Below the pieces are notes generated by a model that saw nothing but the letters and a program-made list of their open reading frames with translations, was not told the DNA's origin and ran no database searches. A stretch of DNA of 64,000 nt, from positions 4,747,480 through 4,811,479 of the forward strand of contig NC_020168.2 of the NCBI RefSeq assembly GCF_000224145.3. The letters are read 5' to 3'. The position numbers and the translations under genes were made by a program. Positions 48,311 through 61,000 of the stretch are shown here, in pieces. The stretch's first letter is position 1; each line of letters opens with the position of its first letter. Source of the stretch: Ciona intestinalis (lineage: Eukaryota; Chordata; Ascidiacea; Phlebobranchia; Cionidae).

Positions 48311-50251
48311 TCATTTGCTACTATGTTTCATAACTTTAGAATACTGTCCAGGTCTGCCCCAAAAGTCTAAAGCTTGAACCCTGTATGAACCATAAACTGT
48401 GTTAGATACGCATCCATCTGAACATGCTATGTGAGCAAATGAATTGAACAGAACTTTGAAAGTGTTCACAGTCTGAAAGTTACGACCATCTCTTGCGAAT
48501 TCAACATTATACGTCATGATGCATTTGGTGGTAATTTTAGAATCTGACCATTTTAAAAGCACAATATTATTGGATACTTTGTGAAGATGCAGTTCACTTG
48601 GGTTGTGCAGTTGTTGTGTAGGTTTCCAGCATATCTGGTGCAGCACAACACTTGGCAAACGCAAATCGAGATTAAATCTTGTAGTAGTAAAAGGTTCTGG
48701 TTCAGTACAGTGAGACTCACTGGCAATTTGTAGTTTAGTAAATAAGGCTGGTGTTGGAAAACTTGGGCTTCCTACTGCCTGCCAAACTTTGTATGGATTA
48801 GTCAGCACATTATCAATCTTGCAAAACATATGTCTTATGGTGTCATTTCCATACGTTTTAAACGGCTTTAAAGGGGTATTTTCAGCAGTACTATACTCAA
48901 TATTTACCTTTGTTATTTTTTCTGTCACTTCGACATTTTCACTGTTGTAAATAACAGTTGATATTTCAGTGGTTCTACAATCCATACACACAGAAGAAAT
49001 CCCACCAATCCTAGACTGTTGCTGATTATATTTTATCACTTGTTTTAGTTGAACATTACCCAGTTTCGATAACAGCCCCATTACAATCAGCACAGGTTTT
49101 TTAACCAAGAACACATACTTCGGGTCTGTATTATTCACTTGAAATCTTGCATTCAATGTTCGCTGGGTAAAGAAGTGTGGTGCGTAACTTAAAAATGCAT
49201 TGTCATTGCTTAACAGGTGGTAGTTTATATCACTCCTGCTTTTGTTTGCTATTATTTGATGCTGATGTTCCGATATTACTTTGGTTACCAATGCTGCATA
49301 AGTTACATCTGCTCTCCAATGCAATGGTTTATTCCAACCAACCAAAGGATCAGCCTCATCATTTATTATTGGTGTCTTTGTTAGCGTTTTATATTCAGAG
49401 TAAATTCTGTTGATAGTTTCCAACTCAGCAGATAGTATGGATGTAGAATCATTGTGGCCTTTTTTGTGAAATGATATGAAATCTAATCGGCTTCCCTTTT
49501 TACCAGTGATATAATTGGTTCCATTTGTACAGTGTTCAAATAGGGCCCAGCATCTTTTAGAAAACTTCTCACCACGACAAGAAGCCCCTGGTCCACCAAA
49601 TGAAAGCAACTGTGAAGCTTTTTTAATTCCCTCCGAACAAGCATCATAATATTTAAGAAATCCCGTGACTGACATTTTGACAACATCAAAATCTTTATGG
49701 TCTGGTTCATTCCAGGTTTCAAACAACCACGGCTTGACAAAATTAACTCCAAACATAGAAATATATCTCTTTGCAAGCATAGTAACAAGGTCCTGCCATT
49801 CCAGAACTTGTGTCATGTTATCAAAATCCGTAAACTTATTTCCTGGATTTCCCATTAGTTCAAAACCAAAGTAAAGCTCATTATAACGCATAAGTTTTAC
49901 AAAATTATCTAGGCGATCAAAGCAATAATTCTGCTTCTGAAATTTGATTAAATCTAGCAACCAGTGCACTCTTACACGTTTTATGCCGTGATGAGGTACA
50001 GAACTTATTAGCAAGAGATTTTGCTTCATGTCTTCCGAGAGAAGAAAATCAGATGCGTTTTGGTGTGGACGTGGTGGGCACAGTCCTGTGCTCTCCCAAA
50101 AGTGATGCAAATCCGCACTTATCTCATTAACGAGAATTTTATATTCTGTTTGTTTTACATTTTTTTGTTCTACGGTGGCGGAAATTGACACAATTGTGAC
50201 GAAATTGCAAATCCAAAAAATGACGGTGATTTTAAAATTCTTACTTTTCAT
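48311..50251 (-). CDS. IDUA: Alpha-L-iduronidase (glycoside hydrolase family 39)
   Basis: Lysosomal enzyme that removes terminal iduronate from dermatan and heparan sulphate. Single exon, 646 aa from the Met at 50251 (the frame opens at 50344). That start gives a signal peptide (MKSKNFKITVIFWICNFVTI, then VSISA). It also places the acid/base glutamate at 182 (WNEPD) and the nucleophile at 299 (INDEAD), the same numbers as in human IDUA. Other family landmarks are PPRPHQNAS, FGFELMGNPG and DFISFHKKG. Several N-glycosylation sequons are present. The C-terminal part holds the beta-sandwich and fibronectin-like region, ending RVQALDFWGRPGQYS. Human IDUA (653 aa) has 14 exons; no intron interrupts this one. 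Confidence 0.95.
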   Translation of the reverse strand: MKSKNFKITVIFWICNFVTIVSISATVEQKNVKQTEYKILVNEISADLHHFWESTGLCPPRPHQNASDFLLSEDMKQNLLLISSVPHHGIKRVRVHWLLDLIKFQKQNYCFDRLDNFVKLMRYNELYFGFELMGNPGNKFTDFDNMTQVLEWQDLVTMLAKRYISMFGVNFVKPWLFETWNEPDHKDFDVVKMSVTGFLKYYDACSEGIKKASQLLSFGGPGASCRGEKFSKRCWALFEHCTNGTNYITGKKGSRLDFISFHKKGHNDSTSILSAELETINRIYSEYKTLTKTPIINDEADPLVGWNKPLHWRADVTYAALVTKVISEHQHQIIANKSRSDINYHLLSNDNAFLSYAPHFFTQRTLNARFQVNNTDPKYVFLVKKPVLIVMGLLSKLGNVQLKQVIKYNQQQSRIGGISSVCMDCRTTEISTVIYNSENVEVTEKITKVNIEYSTAENTPLKPFKTYGNDTIRHMFCKIDNVLTNPYKVWQAVGSPSFPTPALFTKLQIASESHCTEPEPFTTTRFNLDLRLPSVVLHQICWKPTQQLHNPSELHLHKVSNNIVLLKWSDSKITTKCIMTYNVEFARDGRNFQTVNTFKVLFNSFAHIACSDGCVSNTVYGSYRVQALDFWGRPGQYSKVMKHSSK

Positions 50252-51513
50252 TATGAATAATTTCCAGTGAATGAACTGTTTAGCAATATTCAATAATACG
50301 TGGATTTTTAGTTTAAAGCTAGTTGGTTCTCGTACAAGCAACAATCCTTTAATCCAATTGCTCCAAATACAACCAACTTGAACTTAATTACAAAAATTTA
50401 CGTCGAAAAGTAATTCCCGCCAGATCTGCCGTTTGTCTTTAGGTGGCGCTGTAATAATGTTATTTTTCTGACAAGGGTTGATCTGGTTTGATGCATTTTG
50501 CAACAAACCAGACAAAATAGGAGTTCAAATCTGTAGCTCTGAATTATGCGGTTGTTAGCACTTAAATTACTTCCGAATCATATTATGTCGAAGTTGTCTC
50601 GAGTCGAAAACAAGGGACATTCAAAATCATTTGCGCCATCTTGTTTACATACTGTTGTGGTTAACATAAGAAATTTACGTTACGTCATACGTATTAACCA
50701 GGAATAGATGTTTTGTTGCTTGCTTTTTCATTTTAGAGATGTTTGTTGCTTGCTTTTTCATTTTATTCCTAGAAGGATTAAGTAGCAATCTGAAGTACAA
50801 AGTGTCAATTTAAATGGCTAGTTGTTCTAAAATATGACACACACTGATACTATATAGTAAGTCAACATTTAGTTAAATTAGGCTCACAATTATAAATGTA
50901 ACACATTTACCTAATATACATTATGCACATTAAGTTTATAACCTACCAATTCAAATGTAGACATGTAGTGACAATACAGCTACCATGCATGTTGCTGTTG
51001 TGATTCACGTTTATTGCTACTACCTACTAGCCTACACATGTCAGAAGTAGAACTGTATATAGGTGTTTTATTACAATATTTTGTATTTTCTAAATTCAAA
51101 TAAGGTTAATTTGCACAAAAGTTAGGATTGGTTTCAAACCGCGCTGTTTAACTCGCAACCCTGGCTTCCAAACTACTAAACGAAGTTTCTACATCTTCAT
51201 CAAAGACTTATTTGCTTGTTGTGCCCACAGTCGCTCCATCAAACAGTGAATTAAGCAAACGTCAGGCTGTTGGAAACTTGGTATCGGAGAAATCAGATAC
51301 CCAATGTTTCCAATACTTAGAAGACGGTCAACAACAAAAGATCTTGAAACGAAAAGTTCCAGTCACAGTTGGTTTGCCGCAAAGCTCACGACACTCTAGA
51401 AATAAAGAGCATTCGCAAAATTCAAGAAATTACGTGTCCACAATTTCTCAGCAGTTGCACGGAAAAGGAAACACAGAACAGATCATTCTCTCACCACAAA
51501 GATCGAAACTGAA
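50252..51513. promoter_or_regulatory. Head-to-head spacer of IDUA and the TFCP2-like gene
   Basis: The start codons face away from each other, 1.26 kb apart. A 26-bp direct duplication ('gtttgttgcttgctttttca' plus 'tttta') lies at about 50709-50766. From 51212 a 109-codon frame runs through to 51541, overlapping the TFCP2-like start in another frame. It could be a leader exon or chance. Confidence 0.45.
50709..50766. repeat. Direct duplication of about 26 bp
   Basis: 'ttgttgcttgctttttcatt' followed by 'tta' occurs twice, separated by 'gagatgt'. Confidence 0.85.
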
Positions 51514-53600
51514 ATGCTTGCTGAACCTTTGCAGGAACTGAACGCTGGACCAGAGGAGGGAGCTATCGAAGTACATAATGATGACAACATAACAGATAAT
51601 TCATTAAATGTATCAACCGCTGACGCTAATTTGTCTGCTCAGGTATGATGCTTTATAAACATGTTATATACTGATACAATAGGTAATGGGTTCAAGGCTG
51701 TACGCTGCTACAATTGTGGGCGTATGTGTTCTTGGGCAAGACACTTAAGGACAATTGCTCCAACCCAGAGGTCACTAATGGGTTGTCCAAATTTTTAGCC
51801 AAACATAAAAAATAATAATAATCACCTACAAAATAACATACATGGTGACTATGCTGGCACGAGGTGTATGAAACAGAACATCCAAATTTTTTGACTGTTG
51901 TTTTCTGGTCACACGAGGATTAGGTAAGTTACATTTATTCAGAAAGGATTCGCTTGGTTTACTTTTTTATTTGTGTTCAATTGCAGAACTCAAGTAATCA
52001 AGGAAAAGATCTAGTGGCGTGGGTGAAAATGGATGGGATGGAGTCTGACCTGGTAAAAGATTTTGATGCAAACTTGTCAGGACTTGGTTTGGAACTTGGA
52101 GCAAATGCATACAACATGAGTGAAGTACTCAATTTACCTATATTTAAGCAAGAAAGTTTGTTGGGTAATCAAGGCTTGCCACCACTGCAGTACATGTTGT
52201 GTGCCCCCACTTCACCAGCAACCAAAGTCTATGAAGAAACATTAACATATTTGAACCAGGGCCTTCCTTACGAAATTAAGTTAAAAAAGCTGAGGGATAT
52301 ACCGGATTTAGGAACTTTAAAACATGTCAAAAGCCAGCTACGTGTAGTTTTCCATGACCGCCGACTACAATACACGGAATATGAACAGTTTCAAAACTGG
52401 AAATTTAACAGGCCTGGTGATAGACTGTTGAACATAGATATTCCTATGTCTGTTGGTGTAATTCAACCCAGGGAGCATCCAGAGCAATTGAACTTGGTAG
52501 AGTTTATTTGGGATGTTGAAAAGGAGGCCTCAGTCTTTATTCAAGTGCACTGTATAAGTACTGAGTTTACAGTTCGTAAGCACGGTGGTGAAAAGGGTGT
52601 TCCATTTCGGATTCAAATTGACACTTATGCATTGCAAAATTTCAATGAATATGGCCGATATATCCATTCTGCAAGCTGCCAGATTAAGGTATTTAAGCCA
52701 AAAGGTGCCGATCGTAAACAAAAAACAGACAAGGATAAAATGGAACGAAGAACAGCACAAGAAAAACTGAAATATCAACCATCATATGATTCCACACTTT
52801 TGAGCGAGTGTATGCCAACACTGCCATCTAATGAGCAGCTAGCAACCATGACACATGCAACATCACAGCCACAGAACATAATATCGGAACAAATTACGGA
52901 AATGATCGTACCACAGACTGACTACATTGCCGTGTCACAGCCACGATCTAACAATTCTTCTTTGTCCGAAAGACACAGCTTAAATACTACAAGCTATAAT
53001 CAAATAGTGGAAGCATCAATGATAGTTCCCGATTCCGAAAGCATAAACACAAAAACTAACTGCAGAGCAAGTCCAGCAATAAAGTCGGATGCACTTTTAC
53101 AAAATGCAACAGTTGCGGAAACACAAGAGTGGCTGCAACGCAACCGTTTTGCTTCTTTCATGAAGACATTCAGTAATTTTTCAGCCTTAGATTTGCTCAC
53201 ATTATCAAGGGATGACACAACACATATTTGCGGTCAAGCAGACGGAATTCGACTTTACAATTCACTTCGATCTAAACCAATTCATCCCCCACTTACCCTT
53301 TACCTTACACCTGCATCGCAGAAAAATGAGGGAGATATTTTAGTTTATAAAGCTTATTATCTTAGTCAAGCAACGGAAAATGAACTAATGAAAGCAACAA
53401 CTTCATGTTTATTTCCACATGACGAAGGACTAGTACAACAACAACAACCTTATCAGATTCTTTATCAACCTCATAGAAAAAATATCCACGTATTAGTCAC
53501 TGATGAGGTTGTGTCTGTGATAAAAGATGAATCATCTTTCACTGTTCATTTGCTCAAAAATGAAAACTCGGATAATTTCCGTGTAATTATTAAACCTTAG
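51514..53600 (+). CDS. TFCP2: CP2/LSF-type transcription factor (TFCP2/TFCP2L1/UBP1 family)
   Basis: DNA-binding factor of the LSF branch of the Grainyhead/CP2 superfamily; acts in the nucleus as an oligomer. Two exons, 51514-51642 and 51987-53600, 580 aa. After an N-terminal segment ending LVKDFDANLSGLGLELGA comes the LPIFKQE motif. The CP2 DNA-binding domain (about 108-315) shows SPATKVYEETLTYLNQG, VVFHDRRLQYTE, NRPGDRLLNIDIPMSVG, STEFTVRKHGGEKGVPF and KPKGADRKQKTD. A linker of about 100 residues, then a SAM domain (about 417-470, EWLQRNRFASF and ICGQADGIRLYN), then the C-terminal dimerisation region, which ends near VIIKP. The absence of Grainyhead-specific features and the presence of the SAM domain place it in the LSF branch. 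Start choice at 51514 is tentative; the frame is open about 110 nt upstream. Confidence 0.93.
51680..51930 (+). repeat. SINE-like composite repeat, the most complete copy
   Basis: It reads 'atgggttcaaggctg' (B-box-like), 'caattgtgggcgtatgtg', 'cttgggcaagacacttaa', 'aggtcactaatgggttgtcc', an A-rich linker 'aaaaaataataataatcacc', then 'gcacgaggtgtatgaaac' and a tail. It fills most of the intron of the TFCP2-like gene. Confidence 0.75.
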
Positions 53601-55531
53601 ATCAATTGTGTGCAATACATTATATGTCGTGGTTGCAGTGCAGTTTGCTAGTTCTAATTGCTCCTAAACAACAAAAATTTTACACTAGATATAATTGAGG
53701 TAATTTGTTATCTGGCGAATCAACTGTAAATTCCATTGTGTGTTTTATTTTGTTTCAAAAAGCTTCTTGTGTGGGGATTTTTTTACATAAAATAGAGTTT
53801 GTATTTTTCTAAGGTGTTTATAATAGCTTAATTTTTCAATCTGTATTCCTTCACAGCACAAAAGAAAATTAAAATGTGTAAAAACCACTCAGGTTTAACT
53901 GTTATTTAGCGCCTCATACGTATTTTCTGTACAAAAATAATTGGCTTTTCATCACTAATAATCAATGCATCTTTGGCTATTTATGTTTGCTGTATGTTTT
54001 TTTTCAGAAGTGTGAATTACTGTGAAAATGAACTAAACAGTACAGCAGTGAATAGCATTAATTATTTTTACCAAATGTATGACATTAAAAGTTCCATTAT
54101 TTTGTGAATTGTTGCTGCTCGCCTATGTAACTTATTTTTCTTCATTTGGTTGAAATGTAAGTCATTCTAAATTGTACAACAACTAAAAAAGCTTGTTTTA
54201 CACATCCAAAGATTCCAATCATGTTGTATTTTTAATGACTCTGCCTTTGGTTTTTATGTATCCTGATAAAGGTATATGACAGAGGAATCATGTGGCTCTA
54301 AGTGAAATGGAATATGTTTATGTGAACCGAGTAACTGATTTATACTAGTGCAGATTAATATACTTTAACATAAGAAAAATTTAATTTAGATAAAATTACA
54401 TTAAGTAAAAATGCAAATCAGGCCAGTAAAAATAGTAGTCCACTATGGTGACAAAGTGTCAGCACGTCTCTCCAACCAGAGGCAATGGGTTCAAGGCTCG
54501 TTGCTTCTATCATTATGGCGTACGAGACCTTGAACAGGACCCTTAGTGGCCCAGTGGTCACTAATCGGTTGTCCAAATTACCAGCTATGTATATAAAATT
54601 AGGTTGGTTCATAGACAAACTGTTTTCAGTTATTTATAAAGTACCAAAGTGTGAAATACACTACTGCAAACTCTTTTATTTATATTAAAAAAAATTGTTT
54701 TAATTGTTGAACGTATCATTTGTGTTTTAAATGGAAAGTTTGACAGAAACTAAATAAAGGAGTACTTTTGTAACTGAACAGTGAATGGATACCCCAGTGC
54801 GTGCGCGAAAGTGAAGCGTCTGCAAAATGCAGCACGATGTCGCTATTGCTGCTTGTCAGACGTCAGTCAATACTTCGTTCACAGCGCAGTCTGTTCTCGA
54901 TTCGGATATTCGTTAAAGAAGGCGGCCAAGATAAGCCTAGTTTCCACAAAATTGCAAAAGCAACACGCGCAGTTAAGTTTGTACAGCAAACAAAGGTCCA
55001 TCAAACTAGCATATGTGCAAACGCATGTTTGGGTGATTAGCGATAGTTATCAGTTACTGTATCCGACTCGCATGTTTACATTAAAGATAGTGGTAGAATA
55101 AAACGTATTTTAAGGCTATCGCTTATCTGTGTGCCATGACGTTATAAACCACAAGTGAAGATGTGAGATACGTTATTTACATAACCTGGTGCAGATGGTA
55201 CCATATAATATTACAGGACGTTCTGTTACACAGTTTAATAGGAATCGTGACTCTATGCGCCCCGCGTAGTTCCTTAAATCAATCGTATTTGCAACCGACC
55301 GATAGCAACTGCCTTCGGACATTTAAGGTCATTACTAGAGTTAAGGTCATTACTAATTTACAGTAATTTAAAGGAAACGTGTATACCCAATTATTATACT
55401 TAAATCTGTTCAGGGTAGAATGCGGTACACAGACAGTTAAACAAACACACAGCACAAAACAACTTTAAATAGGAAAATGTTTAAATTTCTGCTTTGATTC
55501 GTTCTACAATTGAAAACTTCTACCATTCAAT
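53601..55531. other. Spacer between the TFCP2-like gene and the Na+/H+ exchanger
   Basis: The left part is TFCP2 3' UTR and flank, with ATTAAA/AATAAA-type words near 54084 and 54752. A SINE-like copy is at 54440-54600. Short frames near 54781-55101 have no recognisable domain. The right part should hold the exchanger promoter. Confidence 0.45.
54440..54600 (+). repeat. SINE-like repeat with its 5' head
   Basis: It extends the family further 5' ('gtgtcagcacgtctctccaa' before 'gcaatgggttcaaggctcg'). The second word resembles a pol III B box, as in tRNA-derived SINEs. The middle 'gtggtcactaatcggttgtc' follows; the tail is missing. Confidence 0.6.
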
Positions 55532-58006
55532 ATGAAAACAAATGGATTACTTGTTCTTGGATTAACTGGAGGACTTTTTCTATTATCCGTAGCGTTTTTG
55601 CACTCCGGTAAGATTAAAAGAGACTGTTTAGCAGAAGTTTAAGATCCAAAATTTCTAACATATTTGTGTTTTAATGTTTTTATATTTGATTTTACAGATT
55701 CATTTCAAAGAAGTGTTACCGGTGAAATTGTAAGACATAAGAGATCTTCAGGAGTAGGTATGTAGATTACATTTAACACTGTTTTATATTTCCTTCAGCG
55801 GACTACCTCATAAAGAAAATAATTTATTTGAATCTTCATTGTTAAAGTTTATTTAAGGCGCTAAATCGAGATGTCATTGTAGTTAAAAGGGTTATCTTAT
55901 CAGATGTTCTATTTAGATCAGAGAGTTGTATGTGGTTACGCTTGATCAAAATGGCCACCATTAAGGGAGTATGTGTTCACCACACCTAATGTTATTAATG
56001 TACTTATTTGTAAGTTCTGCCTCAGCTAATTGCCAAGCCTATCATATGGGAATAGCTTTAAAGCCACATATAAGTCCATGTCTGTCAACATTAATTTGGG
56101 TCATGATTGATTTGCAGTAATGGAAACTGACGGAAGTAATGGATATAGTTAACTCTATAATGGAATTTTTGTATTATGATAGACAAGATTCTGTTTTGTA
56201 AGATGAAATTTGCTGCACATTTTAGAATTTAGCTAGTACACATATTAGAGGGTTTCTGAAACAGGGTTACTACAATCATTATTGGCGTTCTTTTGTATTG
56301 ATCCTTATTTAAAAGGTTGCCAGCAATTTAGTAGGTAATAATTATGGTTCATTGCATTTTTCGCCGGATTATGTCCCTTACAATCTGTCACATCATAGTG
56401 ACAATGTAAATGACGTTATCACGATATTTGCCCAGCCCTAGGCTGTTTTCTACGAGATCTAAAAGTGTCTTGTCACAAGATCTGTTTGTGCAAGTCATCA
56501 GGAGAATATTGTTTCTATTTTTAGCTGCAACGAATGAGTCACAGCATCAAACTAATGTCAGCCAGAGCTCTAATCATAACGAATCCAGTTCAAGTCATGA
56601 CTCTAGCACATCAGGTAGGCATTTAACATATACTATACCTGTGTTCATGCTTACTAACACTTCCATTAAATTAAAAGGAAATGATTTAAAATAAGCCTGC
56701 CTTTTAAAACGAAACACATTAAATTTCAGTACATCGGTACCAGGTGGTTACTATCAACTGGGCACGAGTGGCAAATCCGTTCATAATATCTATATGGATC
56801 ATATTTGCTGGAATTACAAAAATAGGTATGGTAGGCCTAGCATTTCAAAATTTAAAGTTTCCAGTTAATGTGAAGTATTTCTCAATACTAACATAGGGAT
56901 ACGCATAGTGTATAACGAATAAAAGCCTTAATTTTTGTTCCACGGAACCTGTACAAAATAATTTTACAGATAAAAACCCTTGATTATTGGTTAAAGTTCT
57001 TTTACTAGTTAAACTGATTTAATGTGGTGATTTTTGTTGATGCAATTATTTTGTTATACCACAGCGTTTCATCTCATCCAAAAGTATGTCTCTCGAGTCC
57101 CTGAGAGTTGCATTCTCATCTGTCTTGGATTGGTGGTTGGAGGTATCGCTTACTCCATCGACAAAGACCATCGGATCGAGCAGTTGCTCTTTAACCCGGA
57201 CACATTCTTCCTCTTCATTCTGCCTCCTATAGTGATGGAAGCTGGATACTTTATGCCGAAAGAATCATTTTTTGATAATCTCGGCACCATTTTGACTTAT
57301 GCTATTATAGGGACAATATTTAATGCTCTATGTATTGGCTCATCGCTATTTGCTGTGTATAAATGGGGATTAATGCCAGGTAAGTCATGTACAGACCTTT
57401 GAACTGCCATTTACAATTCACAAACAGCTGCGTAACTGTTCTGTATGGGATTAGGGACAGGAAACCTTAGAATTGGATGCTATTGAATCAACATTATCAA
57501 ATATCAAGTATATATATGTGTGTATTTATAGCAGGGAATTTATGTTTACAGGTATTGAAGAATACGGCTCATTAGAGTTTCTCCATTGCCTTTTATTCGG
57601 GAGTATTATATCAGCCGTAGACCCTGTTGCTGTGATATCGGTTTTCGAGGAGATCCATGTTAACACTGTGTTGTACATTTGTGTGTTCGGAGAATCCCTG
57701 TTGAATGATGGCGTGGCAGTGGTGGGTTGTGTTTGTTTTCCTGACAGTTTGATCAGCAGTTCCATAAATTCCAGGGGCCGTTGAAGTCAATTGAAACTGC
57801 ATTGTCAACATTCTTTTATGCGTTGTGATATAGTGGCTTGTAAAACTAAAGCAAGGTCACAATGTACTTAGTGTATGCTTAATACACTGTGATTTATTCA
57901 ATAATTTTCAACCCTTTACAGTTAAAAGTGCATGTCTTCTTTGGCTGGTAAATTATTACTATTATTTAAATCTGAAAACAAGAATACTGGAAAATTAAAT
58001 AAACAG

Positions 58007-58038
<32 letters not shown>

Positions 58039-61000
58039 TAATATGTATATATATATAAAAATTAATATATAAGTTTTTAAAAATTAGTTATTTTTAATCA
58101 TCAGGCCCAATCAATAAAAATTTTAAAATTTGCCATTTAAATCGAAAGGCCGGAAGGCCACTCTTAACCCAATAATTTAATTAACGATTTTTTGGCAAAA
58201 ACCTCAGCAAATTAATTCCCTTTCGACAGGTTCTGTACAAAATGTTCGAAGGTTACATTGAAATTGGCCAAGAAAACATCATCGGGATTGATATTGTTGC
58301 TGCCATTGCTTCTTTCTTTGTTGTGGCATTTGGTGGTCTGTTTATTGGAATACTCTTTGGTTACGCTGGTTCCTTCATCACTAAATACACGGTTCACAAT
58401 CGTATTGTAGAGCCCACATTTGTGTTTGTAGTCTGCTACATCGCATACCTTTCTGCTGAGATTTTCCACCTTTCTGGAATCATCTCGTAAGTTGAATTTT
58501 TTCTTCCACTAAATACAGTGGTGTCAGTTTTATAGAAACGTGTGTTAACTGTAAGAGTAGAATGGCATTTTTAAATGATATATCAAGAATAAATTACTTA
58601 TACAATTAGAAATTCAGGGGCTGCTGCAACCCCTGCAAAATTCTCAGGAAACGGATGCATACCCTGCACAAAATAAACCAATATCATCTACTGTATGCGA
58701 TACCTAACAAGATGTTGCATTTAGGATTGTGTTTGCTGCCTTCACAATGAGCACGTATGTGGAGCACAACATATCCACAAAGTCCCACACCACAGTCAAA
58801 TATGGGATGAAGATGCTTGCCAACATTGCCGAGACGATCATCTTTATGCTTCTCGGAATCGCAGCTGTCAGCGACTTCTGGCAATATTGGAACACAGGCT
58901 TCGTGCTTTGGACATTATTTTTTATCACCCTCTACAGAGCCATAGGTGAGTGATTGAAAATTAAACACCACATAGGGATCAAGCTGATTAAAATGCAGGC
59001 TGGGATAGTTAAACACACGTTCCTATGAAACCAATCTAACTGCCTTGTTTACTAATTGGCACAGTGCAAAAAATCTGCGTATCCTATCCTGCCACCCCAG
59101 GTTTGGTAGCTATACCTATATAAGTAAATATCCTATGCTAACTCACTACACGATTCACCAGGTGTTGTGGGCCTTACGTTTGTGATAAACTACATAAGAT
59201 TAGACAAGATTAATCGCGTGGATCAGTTCGTCATGGCATATGGGGGTTTACGTGGTGCGATCGCATTCTCTCTTGTTTCCCTTACACAACCTGAGCATGT
59301 ACCAACAATCAAAACAATGATATGCTCATGTATTGTTGCCATTCTGTTTACATCATTCGTGCAGGTAAGAGTTTTTTATATTTGGGTATCCTATATTAGC
59401 AAGTAGCTTTTATCATAATTTATTTGTCAGATCAGATTTTTATGCAACTTTTGCCCAAAAAATATAAATTTTATAATTAAAAATATTTATTTTATGTAAA
59501 ATATAAAATAATACAAAATTAGACATAAATTTAATTATTTTTTTTTAATGATTTTGTGGTAAGAGAAATCTTATTAGTCATGACTTATGAATGAATTTTC
59601 TCATTAGTTCATTTTCTCATTACAATTTTCTCATTAGTTCATAGTTCAACTTCAGTACTTGAGGCTTTTGTTTTTAAGTGCACCCATACAAACTTTCCAT
59701 TTGTGTTTAAAATGCTAAAATATTAATCAGCAAAGCTAATATAAAATTCACAGACCTTTTCCTTTTCATATGTATTGCATTTTGTATATTGTCAACATAT
59801 TATGCTGAAGGAAAGTGAAAATATATTTGTTAATTATTTATGACGTATCCTTACGCACGCGGTAACCACGACCTAACAGGGCTCAACCATTCGTCCCATT
59901 GTGGAGCTACTTCACGTCAAAACCTCGGCAAAATACAAGAAGTCGATGTTTGAAGACGTCAATTTAAGGGTAAGCTCTAAGGATTTAATGCCCAAGCTAC
60001 ACAATTATGCACTTAATGTATTTTTAATTAAAAACCCCAAAATCTAAGTACAAGACTACTTTAATACACCAAAGGTAACCAAATACGCAGCAAACAAAAA
60101 TGGAGTCTGTAATGCTTTTTCAAAGCTATATAAATATATTTGCCAATATCTAGTACCAACAGTGTTTTATTTAAAAAAAAAGCCTTGTTATAAGCTTGAA
60201 GTTATGGCAGCGAAAAATCCATATTAAACCTAAACTTCCTAAATTATGGTTTTCCAGATGATTGACCATGTAATGACTGGAGTAGAGGATATTATTGGAC
60301 ATCATGGCCACCATTACTGGATGCAAAGGTTACTAATTAGTTAGCTCTTTTCCTATAAGCTGTATTGATTATTTGCATACAAGCGTGCCATACCAGTTTT
60401 AACATAAACGCCCTTTCATATACAATATAACAGTAGAACTGACTATTTATTCTTAAAATTCTAACTATAAATTTTTTCAAATATGTAGTAGGGTGGGGGA
60501 GAATGGGACACGTTTCATTCCATTTTCTTGCCTACTTTGGTAGTAAACAAAGAACAATTAAAGCATTGCAAAATCGTATCAAACTGTCCGCACGACTTCA
60601 GTAAACCGTTGTTAGTTGATTAAAACACAAATAGAATATTTGGATGTTTGCTGCTAAAAGTCTCCTGTCTTCCCCCATCCTACTATATAAACAATTATAA
60701 CCTGCCGGAGGTTAAACCAACTCCATTCTTCTATTGAACTCTGGTCACCTTAATCCATTAACAAATTAAACCTCAAGGGAAAACCTGGCACATATAGTTT
60801 ATTGATAATCTGTGTAAAAGGAAACCTGTTCCACTAAATCCTGCTGTCTATTTTATGTTGATTGCTTCCTGTTTTTATTTTTTAAATGCTGACACGACAT
60901 ATTGTGTGGCTGAATCACTCAAAATGTTTACCGAAAAATTTCATTAAATTGTTGCGGTTGGTTTTGTTCAGATAACAAACTGTAGTAGTAGAAAGGCTCA

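Noticed and set aside
51212-51541. 109-codon frame overlapping the TFCP2 start
   Set aside because: It is in another frame from the CP2 exon and ends in a stop 28 bases after the chosen start; no clean splice route joins it, so it is not called as a separate gene.
54781-55101. Overlapping plus frames of 79 and 106 codons
   Set aside because: Two frames compete, neither shows a domain, and no splice junction ties them to the exchanger gene; probably promoter-proximal non-coding DNA.
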